Below the pieces are notes generated by a model that saw only the letters and a list, made by a program, of their open reading frames with translations, did not search any database and had not been told where the DNA came from. A stretch of 47,396 nucleotides of DNA from Gammaproteobacteria bacterium (GTDB lineage Bacteria > Pseudomonadota > Gammaproteobacteria > Steroidobacterales > GCA-2729495), in NCBI GenBank assembly GCA_024229935.1, contig JAAERX010000045.1, positions 1 to 47,396 of the forward strand, given 5' to 3'. Shown in pieces: positions 27,131-35,785 of this stretch; within the stretch, counting starts at the first letter, position 1, and each line of letters opens with the position of its first letter. The position numbers and the translations under genes are program-made.

Positions 27131-28501
27131 TTAAATGGTCTGGAAACTGTCCTCTACCATTTGCATTGAGCGCTCAAGTTGCTTCAGACGGCTCTCTTCA
27201 CTTTCCACGAAGTCGATCCATGAGCGGGCATTTTTAGCCACCTTTTTATACTTGGCTGCCTGCCTGAATGAAGCTTTGGCCTCTGTCAGCTTATCCAGTT
27301 CAAACTGACACATACCCTGAATAAGGTAAGTACTTCCTTTATTCTTCAGGCCACCTTTTTTAATTGCTTTAGATGAAGCTGAAATACAGGACTTATACTC
27401 ACTTAGATTAAGGTGCGATTGTGCAAGCCGGGAAAATAACTCACCATCATCTGACATGCCCGCCGCTTCTTTAAGTGGCGGGATGGCCTTACGGTCTTCG
27501 CGGGCAAGTTGCCAAGCCTGTGACTGCAAACGTAAGTTGCGTACATTACGCTCAATAATTTCTGCCTCAAAACCTTTTTCCAGCACTCGTGCGCCCTTGT
27601 ACGGGGTTTCCGCCTGCATAAAGAGCTGCGCCATTTGCACCAGTTCTGCACTCTTGGTCAGCAATCCCTGATCATATGCAGCTTCATAAGCCGATAACTG
27701 CTTGTTCTCATCTTTTAACTCGCCATAGATACCGGATAACTGTGTCCAGTACTCCTTTTTCGGCCAGTTACTCACAAGTATTTCGAGTATCTCACGTACT
27801 TTTTTAAAATTATCCTGTTCCCAATATCCAACCCGCAGTAATAACCACCATTGCTCTTTAACTGAGGTGCCGCGCTCATTAGCCAGTGCAATTGCTTTTT
27901 CTACCGGCTTAATAACCTTGTCGTAGTCAGCAGCAGTCACAACTTCTTTCTCGCTGACTATCTGGTATTGAGCGGTACCAATAATGACGTACATATCTGG
28001 CTCAGGACCAACTGTGTCCATGAACTGATTGGCATACTTGATAGCAAGCTCATAATCCTCAGTTACAAAAGCCAGCTGAGAGAGCGTCCGGATAGTCTGC
28101 TGGAAAATTGCAGGGGGTAATTCCGGCTGTGCCAGAACAGTATTGTATGCTTTGATTGCCTTATCGTACTGCTCAGCATTGAAGTACAGGAAACCATAAA
28201 AAGTATACAACTGAGCATTCTCGTAGGCAGTCAGCTTAGGCATGGCTTTAACCTTTTCCAACAACACCAATGCACCAGCATAGTCTTCAACATCAACCTT
28301 TTCATTGGCCTCAGTAATCAACTCATATACCCGCTTACTCAATGCCTGGGTTTTTCTACCTTCCATTGGTGCTTTGGAGTCTTTTTTCTTATCCTGCGCT
28401 ACTGCATCGCCACCAGCGTCAGGCAGCAACAATCCACCGCCATATAACATTACTGCCAGAGCCGATATCAGTGCATATGCTTTTGCTTTTTTATACATCA
28501 T
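27131..28501 (-). CDS. Exported tetratricopeptide-repeat protein of the TonB locus
   Basis: Periplasmic TPR protein of 456 residues with an N-terminal signal segment (hydrophobic residues 8-28, ending DAVAQ). TPR-like helical pairs include VYELITEANEKVDVEDYAGALVLLEKV, AQLYTFYGFLYFNAEQYDKAIKAYNTVL and the C-terminal region with KLTEAKASFRQAAKYKK. In Vibrio and related bacteria a TPR protein is encoded at the end of the TtpC-TonB2 locus and is thought to assist the system. It starts 11 bp after tonB stops. The precise function is not established here. Confidence 0.85.
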   Translation of the reverse strand: MMYKKAKAYALISALAVMLYGGGLLLPDAGGDAVAQDKKKDSKAPMEGRKTQALSKRVYELITEANEKVDVEDYAGALVLLEKVKAMPKLTAYENAQLYTFYGFLYFNAEQYDKAIKAYNTVLAQPELPPAIFQQTIRTLSQLAFVTEDYELAIKYANQFMDTVGPEPDMYVIIGTAQYQIVSEKEVVTAADYDKVIKPVEKAIALANERGTSVKEQWWLLLRVGYWEQDNFKKVREILEILVSNWPKKEYWTQLSGIYGELKDENKQLSAYEAAYDQGLLTKSAELVQMAQLFMQAETPYKGARVLEKGFEAEIIERNVRNLRLQSQAWQLAREDRKAIPPLKEAAGMSDDGELFSRLAQSHLNLSEYKSCISASSKAIKKGGLKNKGSTYLIQGMCQFELDKLTEAKASFRQAAKYKKVAKNARSWIDFVESEESRLKQLERSMQMVEDSFQTI

Positions 28502-28512
28502 TTATAAGGCTG

Positions 28513-29112
28513 TCAATCTTCCAGCTTAAAAGTAATAATGTGCTGCACACCTGGCACATCCATTGCAACGCCATCTACGACACGCGGTTTATACTTAAAC
28601 TTAAGCGCCGCATTAACAGATGCCTTTTGAAATAACGAACTGGTACATTCAACCGCAAAAGCATCTTTTGTCGTTCCGGTGCTTGTTACGGTGAACTCAA
28701 TAAGGCACTGCCCCTCAAGCCCACGTGTTTGGGCCCGTCGAGGATATATAGGTGCAACCTTAACAATAGGCAAAAAGTCACCGTCACCCAGACCAATGCG
28801 CCCACCAACAAGGTTAAAGTTAATACGTCCATTCGGACCGCCCATGCTAATGTTTTGTGATGTATCAAGTTCATCAGCTGCAACTTCAGGCATCTCAGGT
28901 GGTGGCTCTTCCACTTCAGGTGGCGGTTCAGGGTCATCTTCATCCTGCCGAACAACTTCATCAACCTTCACACGAATAAAGTCACCCAGGGTAAATCCGT
29001 CCTCATCAACAAGCGCTTTCTTACCCGTGGCAATCAATACCTGCATGATCCACAGAAGACAGAATGTAACGAATACACCTGTAATAAATGAGATTGAATA
29101 GCGCGCTAACAT
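28513..29112 (-). CDS. TonB family energy transducer
   Basis: Inner-membrane-anchored protein of 199 residues delivering proton-motive energy to outer-membrane receptors. An N-terminal membrane helix (about 5-28) is followed by a short Pro/Glu-rich stretch (DDPEPPPEVEEPPPEMPEV) and a C-terminal TonB domain (YPRRAQTRGLEGQCLIEFTV ... ALKFKYKPRVVDG). The spacer is much shorter than in E. coli TonB, as in TonB2-type proteins. It lies 8 bp after exbD in the operon. Confidence 0.93.
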   Translation of the reverse strand: MLARYSISFITGVFVTFCLLWIMQVLIATGKKALVDEDGFTLGDFIRVKVDEVVRQDEDDPEPPPEVEEPPPEMPEVAADELDTSQNISMGGPNGRINFNLVGGRIGLGDGDFLPIVKVAPIYPRRAQTRGLEGQCLIEFTVTSTGTTKDAFAVECTSSLFQKASVNAALKFKYKPRVVDGVAMDVPGVQHIITFKLED

Positions 29113-29120
29113 CAGTAGGT

Positions 29121-29531
29121 TTAGTCCTTAGCCTTGCCCGAAATTGAAACACGCATAATATTAGCCTGGCGTGCAGCATCAGCAACCAGCACTACAGTTT
29201 CAGTGTAGGCATCCTTATCAGCCTGAATCACAACTGAGCCTTCAGGGTTTTCTGACAACAACCGTTCAAACTCTACTTTGACCGCACGAAAATCAATACT
29301 TTTATTATCAATCCAGATTTCATTATCAGCACTGATTGCAACCAGAATATTTGCTTTAGGCTTGGCAACCAGATGGGCCGCAAGAGGCCTGTCCACATCT
29401 ATACCGGCTTCCTTAATAAAAGAAGCTGTCACGATAAAGAAAATCAACATGATAAATACCACGTCCAGCATTGGCGTGAGATTTATCTCAGTCTCTTCTT
29501 CATCAGCCACTGCCATTATCGATTTACGCAT
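29121..29531 (-). CDS. exbD: ExbD biopolymer transport protein
   Basis: Membrane-anchored ExbD/TolR protein of 136 residues. The single transmembrane helix LDVVFIMLIFFIVTASF contains the proton-path Asp23, and the periplasmic domain includes the family motif VVIQADKDA. It is a partner of the ExbB proteins encoded just upstream (2 bp gap). A second ATG at 29516 is possible as start. It works with ExbB to convert proton flow into motion of TonB. Confidence 0.94.
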   Translation of the reverse strand: MRKSIMAVADEEETEINLTPMLDVVFIMLIFFIVTASFIKEAGIDVDRPLAAHLVAKPKANILVAISADNEIWIDNKSIDFRAVKVEFERLLSENPEGSVVIQADKDAYTETVVLVADAARQANIMRVSISGKAKD

Positions 29532-29533
29532 GC

Positions 29534-30058
29534 TTAGTGATCCATCGTCAGGCCGTCTTCAAGGCCTTCTACCTGCCGTTCAATCGAACGGGTAATAAGC
29601 GTAATCAGGAATACTCCTGACAATGCGCCCACCATGCCAGCCATAGTTGGAATTGTTGCTTTTGATACGCCAGAAGCCATCGAACGGGCATTACCTGATC
29701 CTGAGATAGCCATAACATCAAAAACCTCGATCATGCCGGTCACTGTCCCCATCAGGCCCAGTAAGGGGCACAGTGCAACCAGGGTCTGAATAACCGGCAC
29801 CATGGAATTAGCTTCAGATGAAAATTGCGACACCATACCATCACGAATCTGATGCGCATGCCATGACTTACGCTCCGCACGTGCTTCCCAGCGCTGATGA
29901 ATATTTTCACCCATCTGCTTGAGCGTGGTTCGAAAAAAAATCAGCCGCTCAACAATGAGCGCCCACATCCCGAAGATCGTCATAGCGATCAGGGTTAGCA
30001 CGTCACCGCCCAGCTCCAGGAAATCCCGGACTGCTTCAAACGGCATCATCAAATCCAT
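29534..30058 (-). CDS. exbB: ExbB-type proton channel protein (short form)
   Basis: MotA/TolQ/ExbB-family protein of 174 residues with three membrane helices. The conserved core LCPLLGLMGTVTGMIEVFDVMAISG and the following ARSMASGVSKATIPTMAGMVGALSGVF are clear. It forms the pentameric channel housing ExbD helices. This is the second ExbB homologue in the operon, as in the Vibrio TonB2 system where ExbB2 is paired with TtpC. There is a 56-bp gap from the upstream TtpC-like gene. Confidence 0.93.
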   Translation of the reverse strand: MDLMMPFEAVRDFLELGGDVLTLIAMTIFGMWALIVERLIFFRTTLKQMGENIHQRWEARAERKSWHAHQIRDGMVSQFSSEANSMVPVIQTLVALCPLLGLMGTVTGMIEVFDVMAISGSGNARSMASGVSKATIPTMAGMVGALSGVFLITLITRSIERQVEGLEDGLTMDH

Positions 30059-30114
30059 TTAGCTAACTCTCCGTAACAACAGGTGAATCACAATATAAGG
30101 CGTAGTTAATCCGC

Positions 30115-31485
30115 TTAACCAGCAGCGTTTTTCTCAGCATGTTCGGCAATAATGCCGGCGCTCTGCTCCTGCAACACCTGCACGATACGCTTACTGCGCC
30201 CACTAACAATTGTATGTAACAGCACCATGGGAATAGCTACTGACAAACCAAGCACCGTAGTAACCAGTGCTTGTGAGATACCGCCTGCCATCAGCTTGGG
30301 ATCACCAGTACCGTAGAGGGTGATTGCCTGGAAGGTATTAATCATACCCGTCACCGTACCCAGCAGCCCCATTAGAGGTGCAACCACTGAGATAATCTTA
30401 ATGAACAGCAATGCACGATTAAGCGCAGGCGTTTCTTTAAAGATCGCTTCAGAAAGCTTCAACTCAAGGGTCTCGGTATCAGTCGTCTTAAGCTTGGCGT
30501 AAACACCCAGTACCCGACCAAGTGCATTGTCATCACTAGGCGTTGAGCTTTCGAGCTGCTTGCTGACCTTTTTATTAGCACTGCCAAGTACGATCATGCG
30601 CTCAAGAGAAATCAACAGACCAACGATGCCCAATGCAATAATAAGATAACCAACAAGTCCACCCTGCTGGATGCGCTCAATTATATTAGGTCGCGCCACA
30701 TAGGTTTTGAGTACACCACCTTTGGTTGGGTCAAGTCCAAATCGCACCATGCCACCTGATGCTGACAAAAGATCTGAGGTGCTACCCGTAAAACGACCTG
30801 CTTCAGGCTGCCTTGGCAGTTCTTCCAGGTCACCATTTTCATAGCGTAGGTATTTACCATCTGAGACAATATTAAAGAGACCAACACGCACGACATCCAT
30901 TGGGGTTTCAAGACCATCAACGGTCATCACTGGTGTATTAAATTTCACCACCTTGCCGCTTTCTGTCATTTCACGATGCAGCTCAAACCATAATTTCTCG
31001 ATTTCATCCAGTGATGGAAGTTGGGCACTGCTGCCAATCTTCTTCGCCAGGTTCTCAAGAAACACCACACGATCCGGATACTGAACACTGGTCAGTGAAG
31101 TATCAAAACGTGTGCGGGCATCACCTGCCACCTGCTGCATAACGCCAAACAGTTCTTTAAGTGAACCCAGCTTCACATTTAGCTGAGCTTCCATAACAAA
31201 AAGCTTTTCTTTGTTTTTCTCAGCCTCAGCCTCAAGCTTCTCACTGCGACGTTCCTGAGCAGCTTTTTCAGCTCTGGCTTCACGCAACAACCTGTCCTGC
31301 TCAGCTCTGGCTTCACGGAAACGGGCCTCACGTGCCTTATTTTCTTTATTATCCTGAACCTGACCACGCTCTACAGCGCGCAGCAAATCTTCCATATTCA
31401 TGGCTTGCTGAGCATTTGCCGGCACTGCCAACATTCCAGCAATCAAAAGAACCGGAAGACTCATTTTTACAGTCTTGTTATTCAT
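30115..31485 (-). CDS. TtpC-like ExbB protein with periplasmic coiled coil
   Basis: A 456-residue MotA/TolQ/ExbB homologue with an N-terminal signal segment, a long Arg/Glu/Lys-rich coiled coil (about 30-100), a middle domain, and a C-terminal three-helix ExbB core (GLVGYLIIALGIVGLLISLERM, then MGLLGTVTGMINTFQAITLYGTG). This layout matches TtpC, the extra component required by Vibrio TonB2 systems. Its ATG overlaps the DUF3450 stop by 1 bp, and all locus genes share one strand. It presumably contacts periplasmic parts of the TonB complex. Confidence 0.9.
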   Translation of the reverse strand: MNNKTVKMSLPVLLIAGMLAVPANAQQAMNMEDLLRAVERGQVQDNKENKAREARFREARAEQDRLLREARAEKAAQERRSEKLEAEAEKNKEKLFVMEAQLNVKLGSLKELFGVMQQVAGDARTRFDTSLTSVQYPDRVVFLENLAKKIGSSAQLPSLDEIEKLWFELHREMTESGKVVKFNTPVMTVDGLETPMDVVRVGLFNIVSDGKYLRYENGDLEELPRQPEAGRFTGSTSDLLSASGGMVRFGLDPTKGGVLKTYVARPNIIERIQQGGLVGYLIIALGIVGLLISLERMIVLGSANKKVSKQLESSTPSDDNALGRVLGVYAKLKTTDTETLELKLSEAIFKETPALNRALLFIKIISVVAPLMGLLGTVTGMINTFQAITLYGTGDPKLMAGGISQALVTTVLGLSVAIPMVLLHTIVSGRSKRIVQVLQEQSAGIIAEHAEKNAAG

Positions 31486-32258
31486 TATCCGGCCTCCGGA
31501 GTAGCAACAGGCATTAACACCAGATCAGGTGCAACCTGCTTCTTGGCAATCTTCAGACCTGCACGAATTTCATTCTTATAAGCATCAGCTTCCTGCCAGC
31601 GACGCGCTTCCTGATCCCAAACACCAGAGAGCTTGCCATCCTGAGTCTGATACATGAAGGCCACTCTACCTATACGCAGAAAGTCGACCTTACGAGTCTC
31701 ATCACCAATATCCAGTGAACCCGTATAGGTCTCAATAGTGCTACCGTAGTCATTCTCAATCTGATAAGCCTCGGTGACCTTGCGGAATTTCTCAGCATCA
31801 TTGACGTCAGGATTACTCAGCAGAGCCTCAAGATTAGCAACTCGCTGTTCACGCTCTTCCATAAGAAAAGGCACATCAAGCAGAATAAATGCCTGCAATG
31901 AGTCGATCATCTGCGTCATGGAGGGGACAATCTGGCGACTGATGACTTCAACCTGCTCCATGGACTCCTGAATCTGACCCATTTTACGAACTTGTGCATC
32001 AATCTGACGTTGCAGAAGGGTGTTATAGACCTTTAGGCCCTCAATTTCCTTGAGTAACCGTTTGTATTGATCTTCCTTCTTGCCTGTTTCGTCAACAACT
32101 TTATCAACACGCTGCTGCGATTCCTGTGCAAGCTTGGTCCGCTGATTCTCGGTGTTTAACACCTGATTCAGAGACTGGGCCGACCCAACTAATGGAGCAG
32201 TCAGTGCACAAAAAGCACCAACCAGCAACAGTCGGGATGTCCACGTGGTAGAACTCAT
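31485..32258 (-). CDS. DUF3450 family exported coiled-coil protein
   Basis: First gene of the TonB operon, 257 residues. A signal peptide (to about residue 27, GSAQS) is followed by a long coiled coil (roughly 30-110, TKLAQESQQRVDKVVDETGKK onward) and a C-terminal beta-rich DUF3450 part (VDFLRIGRVAFMYQTQDG, SGVWDQEARRW). DUF3450 proteins are consistently encoded beside TtpC/ExbB/TonB genes in gammaproteobacteria. Their exact role is unknown. An AGGGGA ribosome site precedes the ATG. Confidence 0.88.
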   Translation of the reverse strand: MSSTTWTSRLLLVGAFCALTAPLVGSAQSLNQVLNTENQRTKLAQESQQRVDKVVDETGKKEDQYKRLLKEIEGLKVYNTLLQRQIDAQVRKMGQIQESMEQVEVISRQIVPSMTQMIDSLQAFILLDVPFLMEEREQRVANLEALLSNPDVNDAEKFRKVTEAYQIENDYGSTIETYTGSLDIGDETRKVDFLRIGRVAFMYQTQDGKLSGVWDQEARRWQEADAYKNEIRAGLKIAKKQVAPDLVLMPVATPEAG

Positions 32259-32861
32259 GAAGTGTCCCCTTCGACAAAAAATAACGGAGATTCAGAATTA
32301 TCTTGCTAGTGCCTGCTGATTTATTTAATTAAACCATTGCAACCAGTACCTACCTTACTACATGTGCAGCCAGATACGCATCACAATCACAATCAAAGTC
32401 TGTCAACTACGCACTAAGCGGTGGTGCCGCCTAATCCTGAATAACCCCTTAAACCTTTAAAAAACCTTTAAAAAACCTTCACCCCGAGCAAGACCACACC
32501 AAGCATAGAGATTATATGCACCGGCATAAACCAACTCAGGATTTGAAGGCATCAACTGGTGGCAACCTAAACCGGAAAGAGGCATTACGTAAATGTATGC
32601 AAGTTCCAAATCAAGTTACTGCATTAAACCAACCAAAAACCGCCGGCAAGAATAGCATAAGCGCTGCTACACGCCACCCTGAAATTCACATTAGGAAAGC
32701 GAAAGGCACAAAAAATCATCAGGGTACTTATAGCGTGAACCACAAAGATTTTTTGCATGGCAGTAAATCTGCGTCCCATGTGTTCTTGTGAGCTGCCTGG
32801 CAATTTTATGCCCCACCCTCGCATAATGCATTTACAACCTGTTTATTTTCAACTGCTTGGG
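32259..32861. other. Intergenic region between the TonB and leucine operons
   Basis: About 600 bp without a supported gene. A 91-codon plus-strand frame at 32516-32791 is rich in Lys, His, Asn and Gln, lacks a ribosome site and resembles no family. The region must hold the minus-strand TonB operon promoter and ends at the leu promoter. It contains phased A-tracts near 32451-32480. No tRNA or small RNA was recognised. Confidence 0.5.
32451..32479. repeat. 11-bp tandem repeat with phased A-tracts
   Basis: AAACCTTTAAA is repeated in tandem about 2.6 times, with CC pairs at 32454, 32465 and 32476, exactly 11 bp apart. A-tracts in near-helical phase predict intrinsic DNA curvature. The site lies about 200 bp upstream of the DUF3450 start. 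Confidence 0.6.
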
Positions 32862-32890
32862 TTGACAATCCTCAATCTTTCACGGATTAT
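32862..32890 (+). promoter_or_regulatory. Predicted sigma-70 promoter of the leu operon
   Basis: A consensus TTGACA -35 box at 32862-32867 and a GATTAT -10 box (4 of 6 matches to TATAAT) at 32885-32890, with exactly 17 bp between. Transcription would start near 32896-32898, practically at the leader-peptide ATG. Confidence 0.7.
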
Positions 32891-32897
32891 CCACAGT

Positions 32898-33017
32898 ATG
32901 TCTAGACATACTGACAATCAACATATCAGCGCTCAGGGTTCCAATCAGGGTATCCAGAGTTTGCTGCTGCTCCTACTAAGCATGGAAAATCAGTGGTGCG
33001 GACACCAGACCGGGTAA
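32898..33017 (+). CDS. leu operon leader peptide (attenuator peptide)
   Basis: A 39-codon ORF starting MSRHTDNQHIS and containing six consecutive leucine codons (TTG CTG CTG CTC CTA CTA, codons 22-27, 32961-32978), then Ser-Met-Glu-Asn-Gln-Trp and a TAA at 33015. It ends about 20 bp before an intrinsic terminator and 126 bp before the LeuA ATG. This matches the leuL type of leader, in which ribosome stalling at Leu codons under leucine shortage frees an antiterminator. CTA and CTC are likely to be slow codons. No Shine-Dalgarno sequence precedes the ATG, and the predicted transcript start is at the ATG, so it might be translated leaderless. Confidence 0.85.
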   Translation: MSRHTDNQHISAQGSNQGIQSLLLLLLSMENQWCGHQTG

Positions 33018-33047
33018 TTACCCTATAAATTTTAAAAACCCCGCACC
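32995..33047 (+). promoter_or_regulatory. Predicted antiterminator pairing of the leu attenuator
   Basis: GGTGCGG (32995-33001) can pair with CCGCACC (33041-33047), which covers the 5' arm of the terminator. The alternative local hairpin TGGTG/CACCA (32994-33007, loop CGGA) would occupy the same upstream segment when the ribosome does not stall. A perfect palindrome, GGGTAATTACCC at 33012-33023, contains the leader stop codon. Confidence 0.6.
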
Positions 33048-33070
33048 CGAACAGGTAGCGGGGTTTTTTT
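33034..33070 (+). terminator. Leucine attenuator terminator
   Basis: AACCCCGC (33037-33044), a 13-nt loop, GCGGGGTT (33058-33065) followed by more T residues to 33070. It stands between the leader peptide and leuA, so it must be read through to express the operon. Confidence 0.88.
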
Positions 33071-33143
33071 ATGCCCCTTAATATACCTCCAGGGCGCATT
33101 GATTGAGACTAGCGGAAGCGCTAGAGAATTATGGAGAGTAACG

Positions 33144-34721
33144 ATGGACGAGCACACGCAAGATCGCGTCATTATTTTTGACACGACACTGAGGGATGGC
33201 GAACAGGCACCGGGCTGCAGCATGACACTGCGCGAGAAACTCCGTGTGGCCTCTGCCCTGCGTGATCTAAATGTAGACGTTATTGAAGCTGGCTTTGCCG
33301 CCGCCTCACCCGGTGACTTTGAATCAGTGCAGGCTATAGCTGAAGAAATCAAAGGTCCGGTTATCTGCAGCCTGGCTCGCTGTCACCCAGAGGATGTGGC
33401 ACGGGCAGCCGCAGCAGTCAAACCCGCAGAAAAAAGCCGTATTCATGTCTTCGTTGCCACAAGTGAAATCCACCGCAACCTAAAACTGCAAATGGCGAAG
33501 GAAGAGATTATTCGCCGTGCAGTTGAATCAGTACAAGTTGCACGTGAACATTGTGATGATGTTGAATTTTCAGCTGAAGATGCCTCACGTACCGAGCACG
33601 CCTACCTTGCTGATGTTGTGCAAGCCGTTATTGAAGCAGGTGCAGGTACCATCAATATTCCAGATACAGTTGGCTACACCGTACCCGCTGAATTTGCAGA
33701 AACCTTCCGTTACCTGAAGCAAAACGTTAAAGACATCAATGATGTTGTATTGAGCGTACACTGCCATGATGATCTGGGTATGGCTGTTGCCAACAGTCTC
33801 GCAGCCGTTAATGCCGGCGCAAGACAAGTTGAATGCACTATCAATGGCATAGGTGAACGTGCGGGTAATTGTTCACTGGAAGAAATGGTAATGGCGCTGA
33901 AAACACGTGCAGATTTCTTCAAGATAGGCACAAATATCGATACAACTCGCCTTTACCCAACAAGCCGGCTGGTATCCAGCATTACGGGTATGCACGTACC
34001 GCGCAATAAGGCCATTGTGGGCGAGAATGCCTTTGCACATGAAGCAGGGATACATCAGCACGGCATGTTGAAAGATGCCTCAACCTACGAAATTATGAAA
34101 CCGGAAGATGTGGGCCTGAGTCGTTCTAACCTGGTACTGGGCAAACACAGTGGCCGCCATGCATTCCGAGAGCGCGTAGCACAACTGGGCTTTGATCTGG
34201 ATGATGATGAGCTCAATCGGGCTTTTACTGAGTTCAAAAAACTGGCTGATCGCAAGAAAGAACTGTTTGATGGAGATCTTGAAGCTATCATCATGAACTC
34301 AGGAGGAACCCCTGCTGGTCCCTGGACCATGGATGAACTACAGTTTTCTGCCGGTACTGGCGTTAGCGCCAGTGCAACTGTAAGACTCAGCCATACAGAT
34401 GGTCGCATGGCTGATGAAACTGCTGATGGTGATGGCCCTGTAGAAGCTGCATTTAAGGCACTGGACTGTGCAGCTGGTTTCTCAATGAGCCTGAAGAATT
34501 TTGAAGTCCGCAGTGTGACCGTGGGTGAAGATGCACAAGGTGAGGTAACAGTAACCGTAGAATATAATGACCACAACTACCGGGGCCATGGCATCAGCAC
34601 AGACATTGTTGAGGCAGGCGCCCTCGCCTACCTTGAGGTTATCAACCGCATTAGCAGGCGACGGAATTCCGGCATAGATAATTCAAACTCTGCAGCTGCA
34701 AAGGATGCGGCTGTTATTTAA
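33144..34721 (+). CDS. leuA: 2-isopropylmalate synthase
   Basis: First committed enzyme of leucine synthesis: condenses acetyl-CoA with 2-oxoisovalerate. A TIM-barrel catalytic domain opens with [19 protein letters not shown] and carries the metal-binding [17 protein letters not shown]. The C-terminal third (from about 390) is the regulatory LeuA dimer domain that binds leucine. The frame extends to a TTG at 33099. ATG 33144 is chosen because GGAGAG lies 5 nt upstream and the product (525 residues) then matches the family. It is regulated by the attenuator immediately upstream and probably by leucine feedback. Confidence 0.96.
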   Translation: MDEHTQDRVIIFDTTLRDGEQAPGCSMTLREKLRVASALRDLNVDVIEAGFAAASPGDFESVQAIAEEIKGPVICSLARCHPEDVARAAAAVKPAEKSRIHVFVATSEIHRNLKLQMAKEEIIRRAVESVQVAREHCDDVEFSAEDASRTEHAYLADVVQAVIEAGAGTINIPDTVGYTVPAEFAETFRYLKQNVKDINDVVLSVHCHDDLGMAVANSLAAVNAGARQVECTINGIGERAGNCSLEEMVMALKTRADFFKIGTNIDTTRLYPTSRLVSSITGMHVPRNKAIVGENAFAHEAGIHQHGMLKDASTYEIMKPEDVGLSRSNLVLGKHSGRHAFRERVAQLGFDLDDDELNRAFTEFKKLADRKKELFDGDLEAIIMNSGGTPAGPWTMDELQFSAGTGVSASATVRLSHTDGRMADETADGDGPVEAAFKALDCAAGFSMSLKNFEVRSVTVGEDAQGEVTVTVEYNDHNYRGHGISTDIVEAGALAYLEVINRISRRRNSGIDNSNSAAAKDAAVI

Positions 34722-34741
34722 ACAACCTAACGGGGATAAGT

Positions 34742-35686
34742 ATGCCAATCAAAAAGAATGATTGGATCTGGCAGAACGGCAACATGGTGGCCTGGGAAGA
34801 TGCCCAGGTACATGTACTAACGCATGCACTGCATTACGGTTCATCAGTTTTCGAAGGTATTCGGGTCTATCCAACCCCGGATGGCCTCCGGGTATTCAGA
34901 CTTGCAGCACATACCCAGCGAATGCTGGAATCTGCCAAGATTCACCGCATCAAAATTCCATACTCAACGGAAGATATTAATAACGCATGCCGCGAGGTAG
35001 TTCTGCGGAATAAGCTGGATAATGGCGCCTATATTCGTCCTATTGCCTTTCGTGGTTATGGGGATATTGGTCTTGCTCCTGCTGCAGATCACCCGGTCGA
35101 TGTAGTGGTTGCCGCCTGGGAATGGGGCACCTACCTTGGACAGGATGCACTTGAAAATGGTGTGGATGCCGGTATTTCCTCATGGCAAAGAGCTGCTCCC
35201 AATACCATCCCGGCACTGGCCAAAGCGGGTGGTAATTATCTGAGCAGCACCCTCATCAGTCTGGAAGCCAAAGCAAATGGTTTTGCTGAAGGCATTGCAC
35301 TCTCCACCGACGGAACCGTCAGTGAAGGTGCAGGTGAAAACCTGTTTATAGTGAAAAATGGCAAGGTGTACACACCTTCAGCTGCCGCTTCCATTCTAAC
35401 CGGCATCACTCGCGACACAATCATGACGCTTGCTGCAGAAGCAGGCATCACGATTATTGAGCAATCAATACCAAGAGAGATGCTGTACATAGCAGATGAA
35501 ATTTTCATGACGGGAACAGCTGCAGAAATAACGCCTGTACGCTCAGTTGATCGCATCCAGATTGGTAATGGCAGCCGCGGTGAAATTACCCATAATCTGC
35601 AGGAACGTTTCTTTGGTCTGTTTAACGGCAAGACCAAAGATAAGTGGGGCTGGCTAAAAGCAATTGATGAGGACAGCAACTCATAA
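34742..35686 (+). CDS. ilvE: Branched-chain amino acid aminotransferase
   Basis: PLP-dependent fold-type IV aminotransferase of 314 residues catalysing the final step to leucine, isoleucine and valine. The PLP lysine is Lys161 in PALAKAGGNYLSS. The N-terminal HALHYGSSVFEGIRVY and the C-terminal EIFMTGTAAEITPVRSVD are typical of IlvE. It lies 20 bp after leuA with GGGGAT as a ribosome site, thus inside the leu operon. This links the terminal transamination to leucine attenuation. Confidence 0.95.
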   Translation: MPIKKNDWIWQNGNMVAWEDAQVHVLTHALHYGSSVFEGIRVYPTPDGLRVFRLAAHTQRMLESAKIHRIKIPYSTEDINNACREVVLRNKLDNGAYIRPIAFRGYGDIGLAPAADHPVDVVVAAWEWGTYLGQDALENGVDAGISSWQRAAPNTIPALAKAGGNYLSSTLISLEAKANGFAEGIALSTDGTVSEGAGENLFIVKNGKVYTPSAAASILTGITRDTIMTLAAEAGITIIEQSIPREMLYIADEIFMTGTAAEITPVRSVDRIQIGNGSRGEITHNLQERFFGLFNGKTKDKWGWLKAIDEDSNS

Positions 35687-35734
35687 CAACTAGCGGCCAG
35701 ATAAAAGCTGCACTGACTAAATACAATGCTTATT

Positions 35735-35757
35735 AACTGATGGAGAGCCCATCAGTT
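35735..35757. repeat. Perfect 9-bp inverted repeat between ilvE and leuC
   Basis: AACTGATGG (35735-35743), loop AGAGC, CCATCAGTT (35749-35757). No T run follows, so it is more likely an mRNA-stability or processing hairpin, or an operator, than a terminator. It occupies the only sizeable gap (99 bp) in the operon. Confidence 0.5.
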
Positions 35758-35785
35758 CTCAAAACCTAATGGAGCGCACTCAAAG

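Noticed and set aside
32516-32791. 91-codon plus-strand ORF in the TonB/leu intergenic region
   Set aside because: No Shine-Dalgarno sequence, low-complexity hydrophilic composition and no recognised domain.
33099-33143. Longer LeuA N-terminus from a TTG start
   Set aside because: ATG 33144 has a good GGAGAG and restores the conserved family N-terminus.
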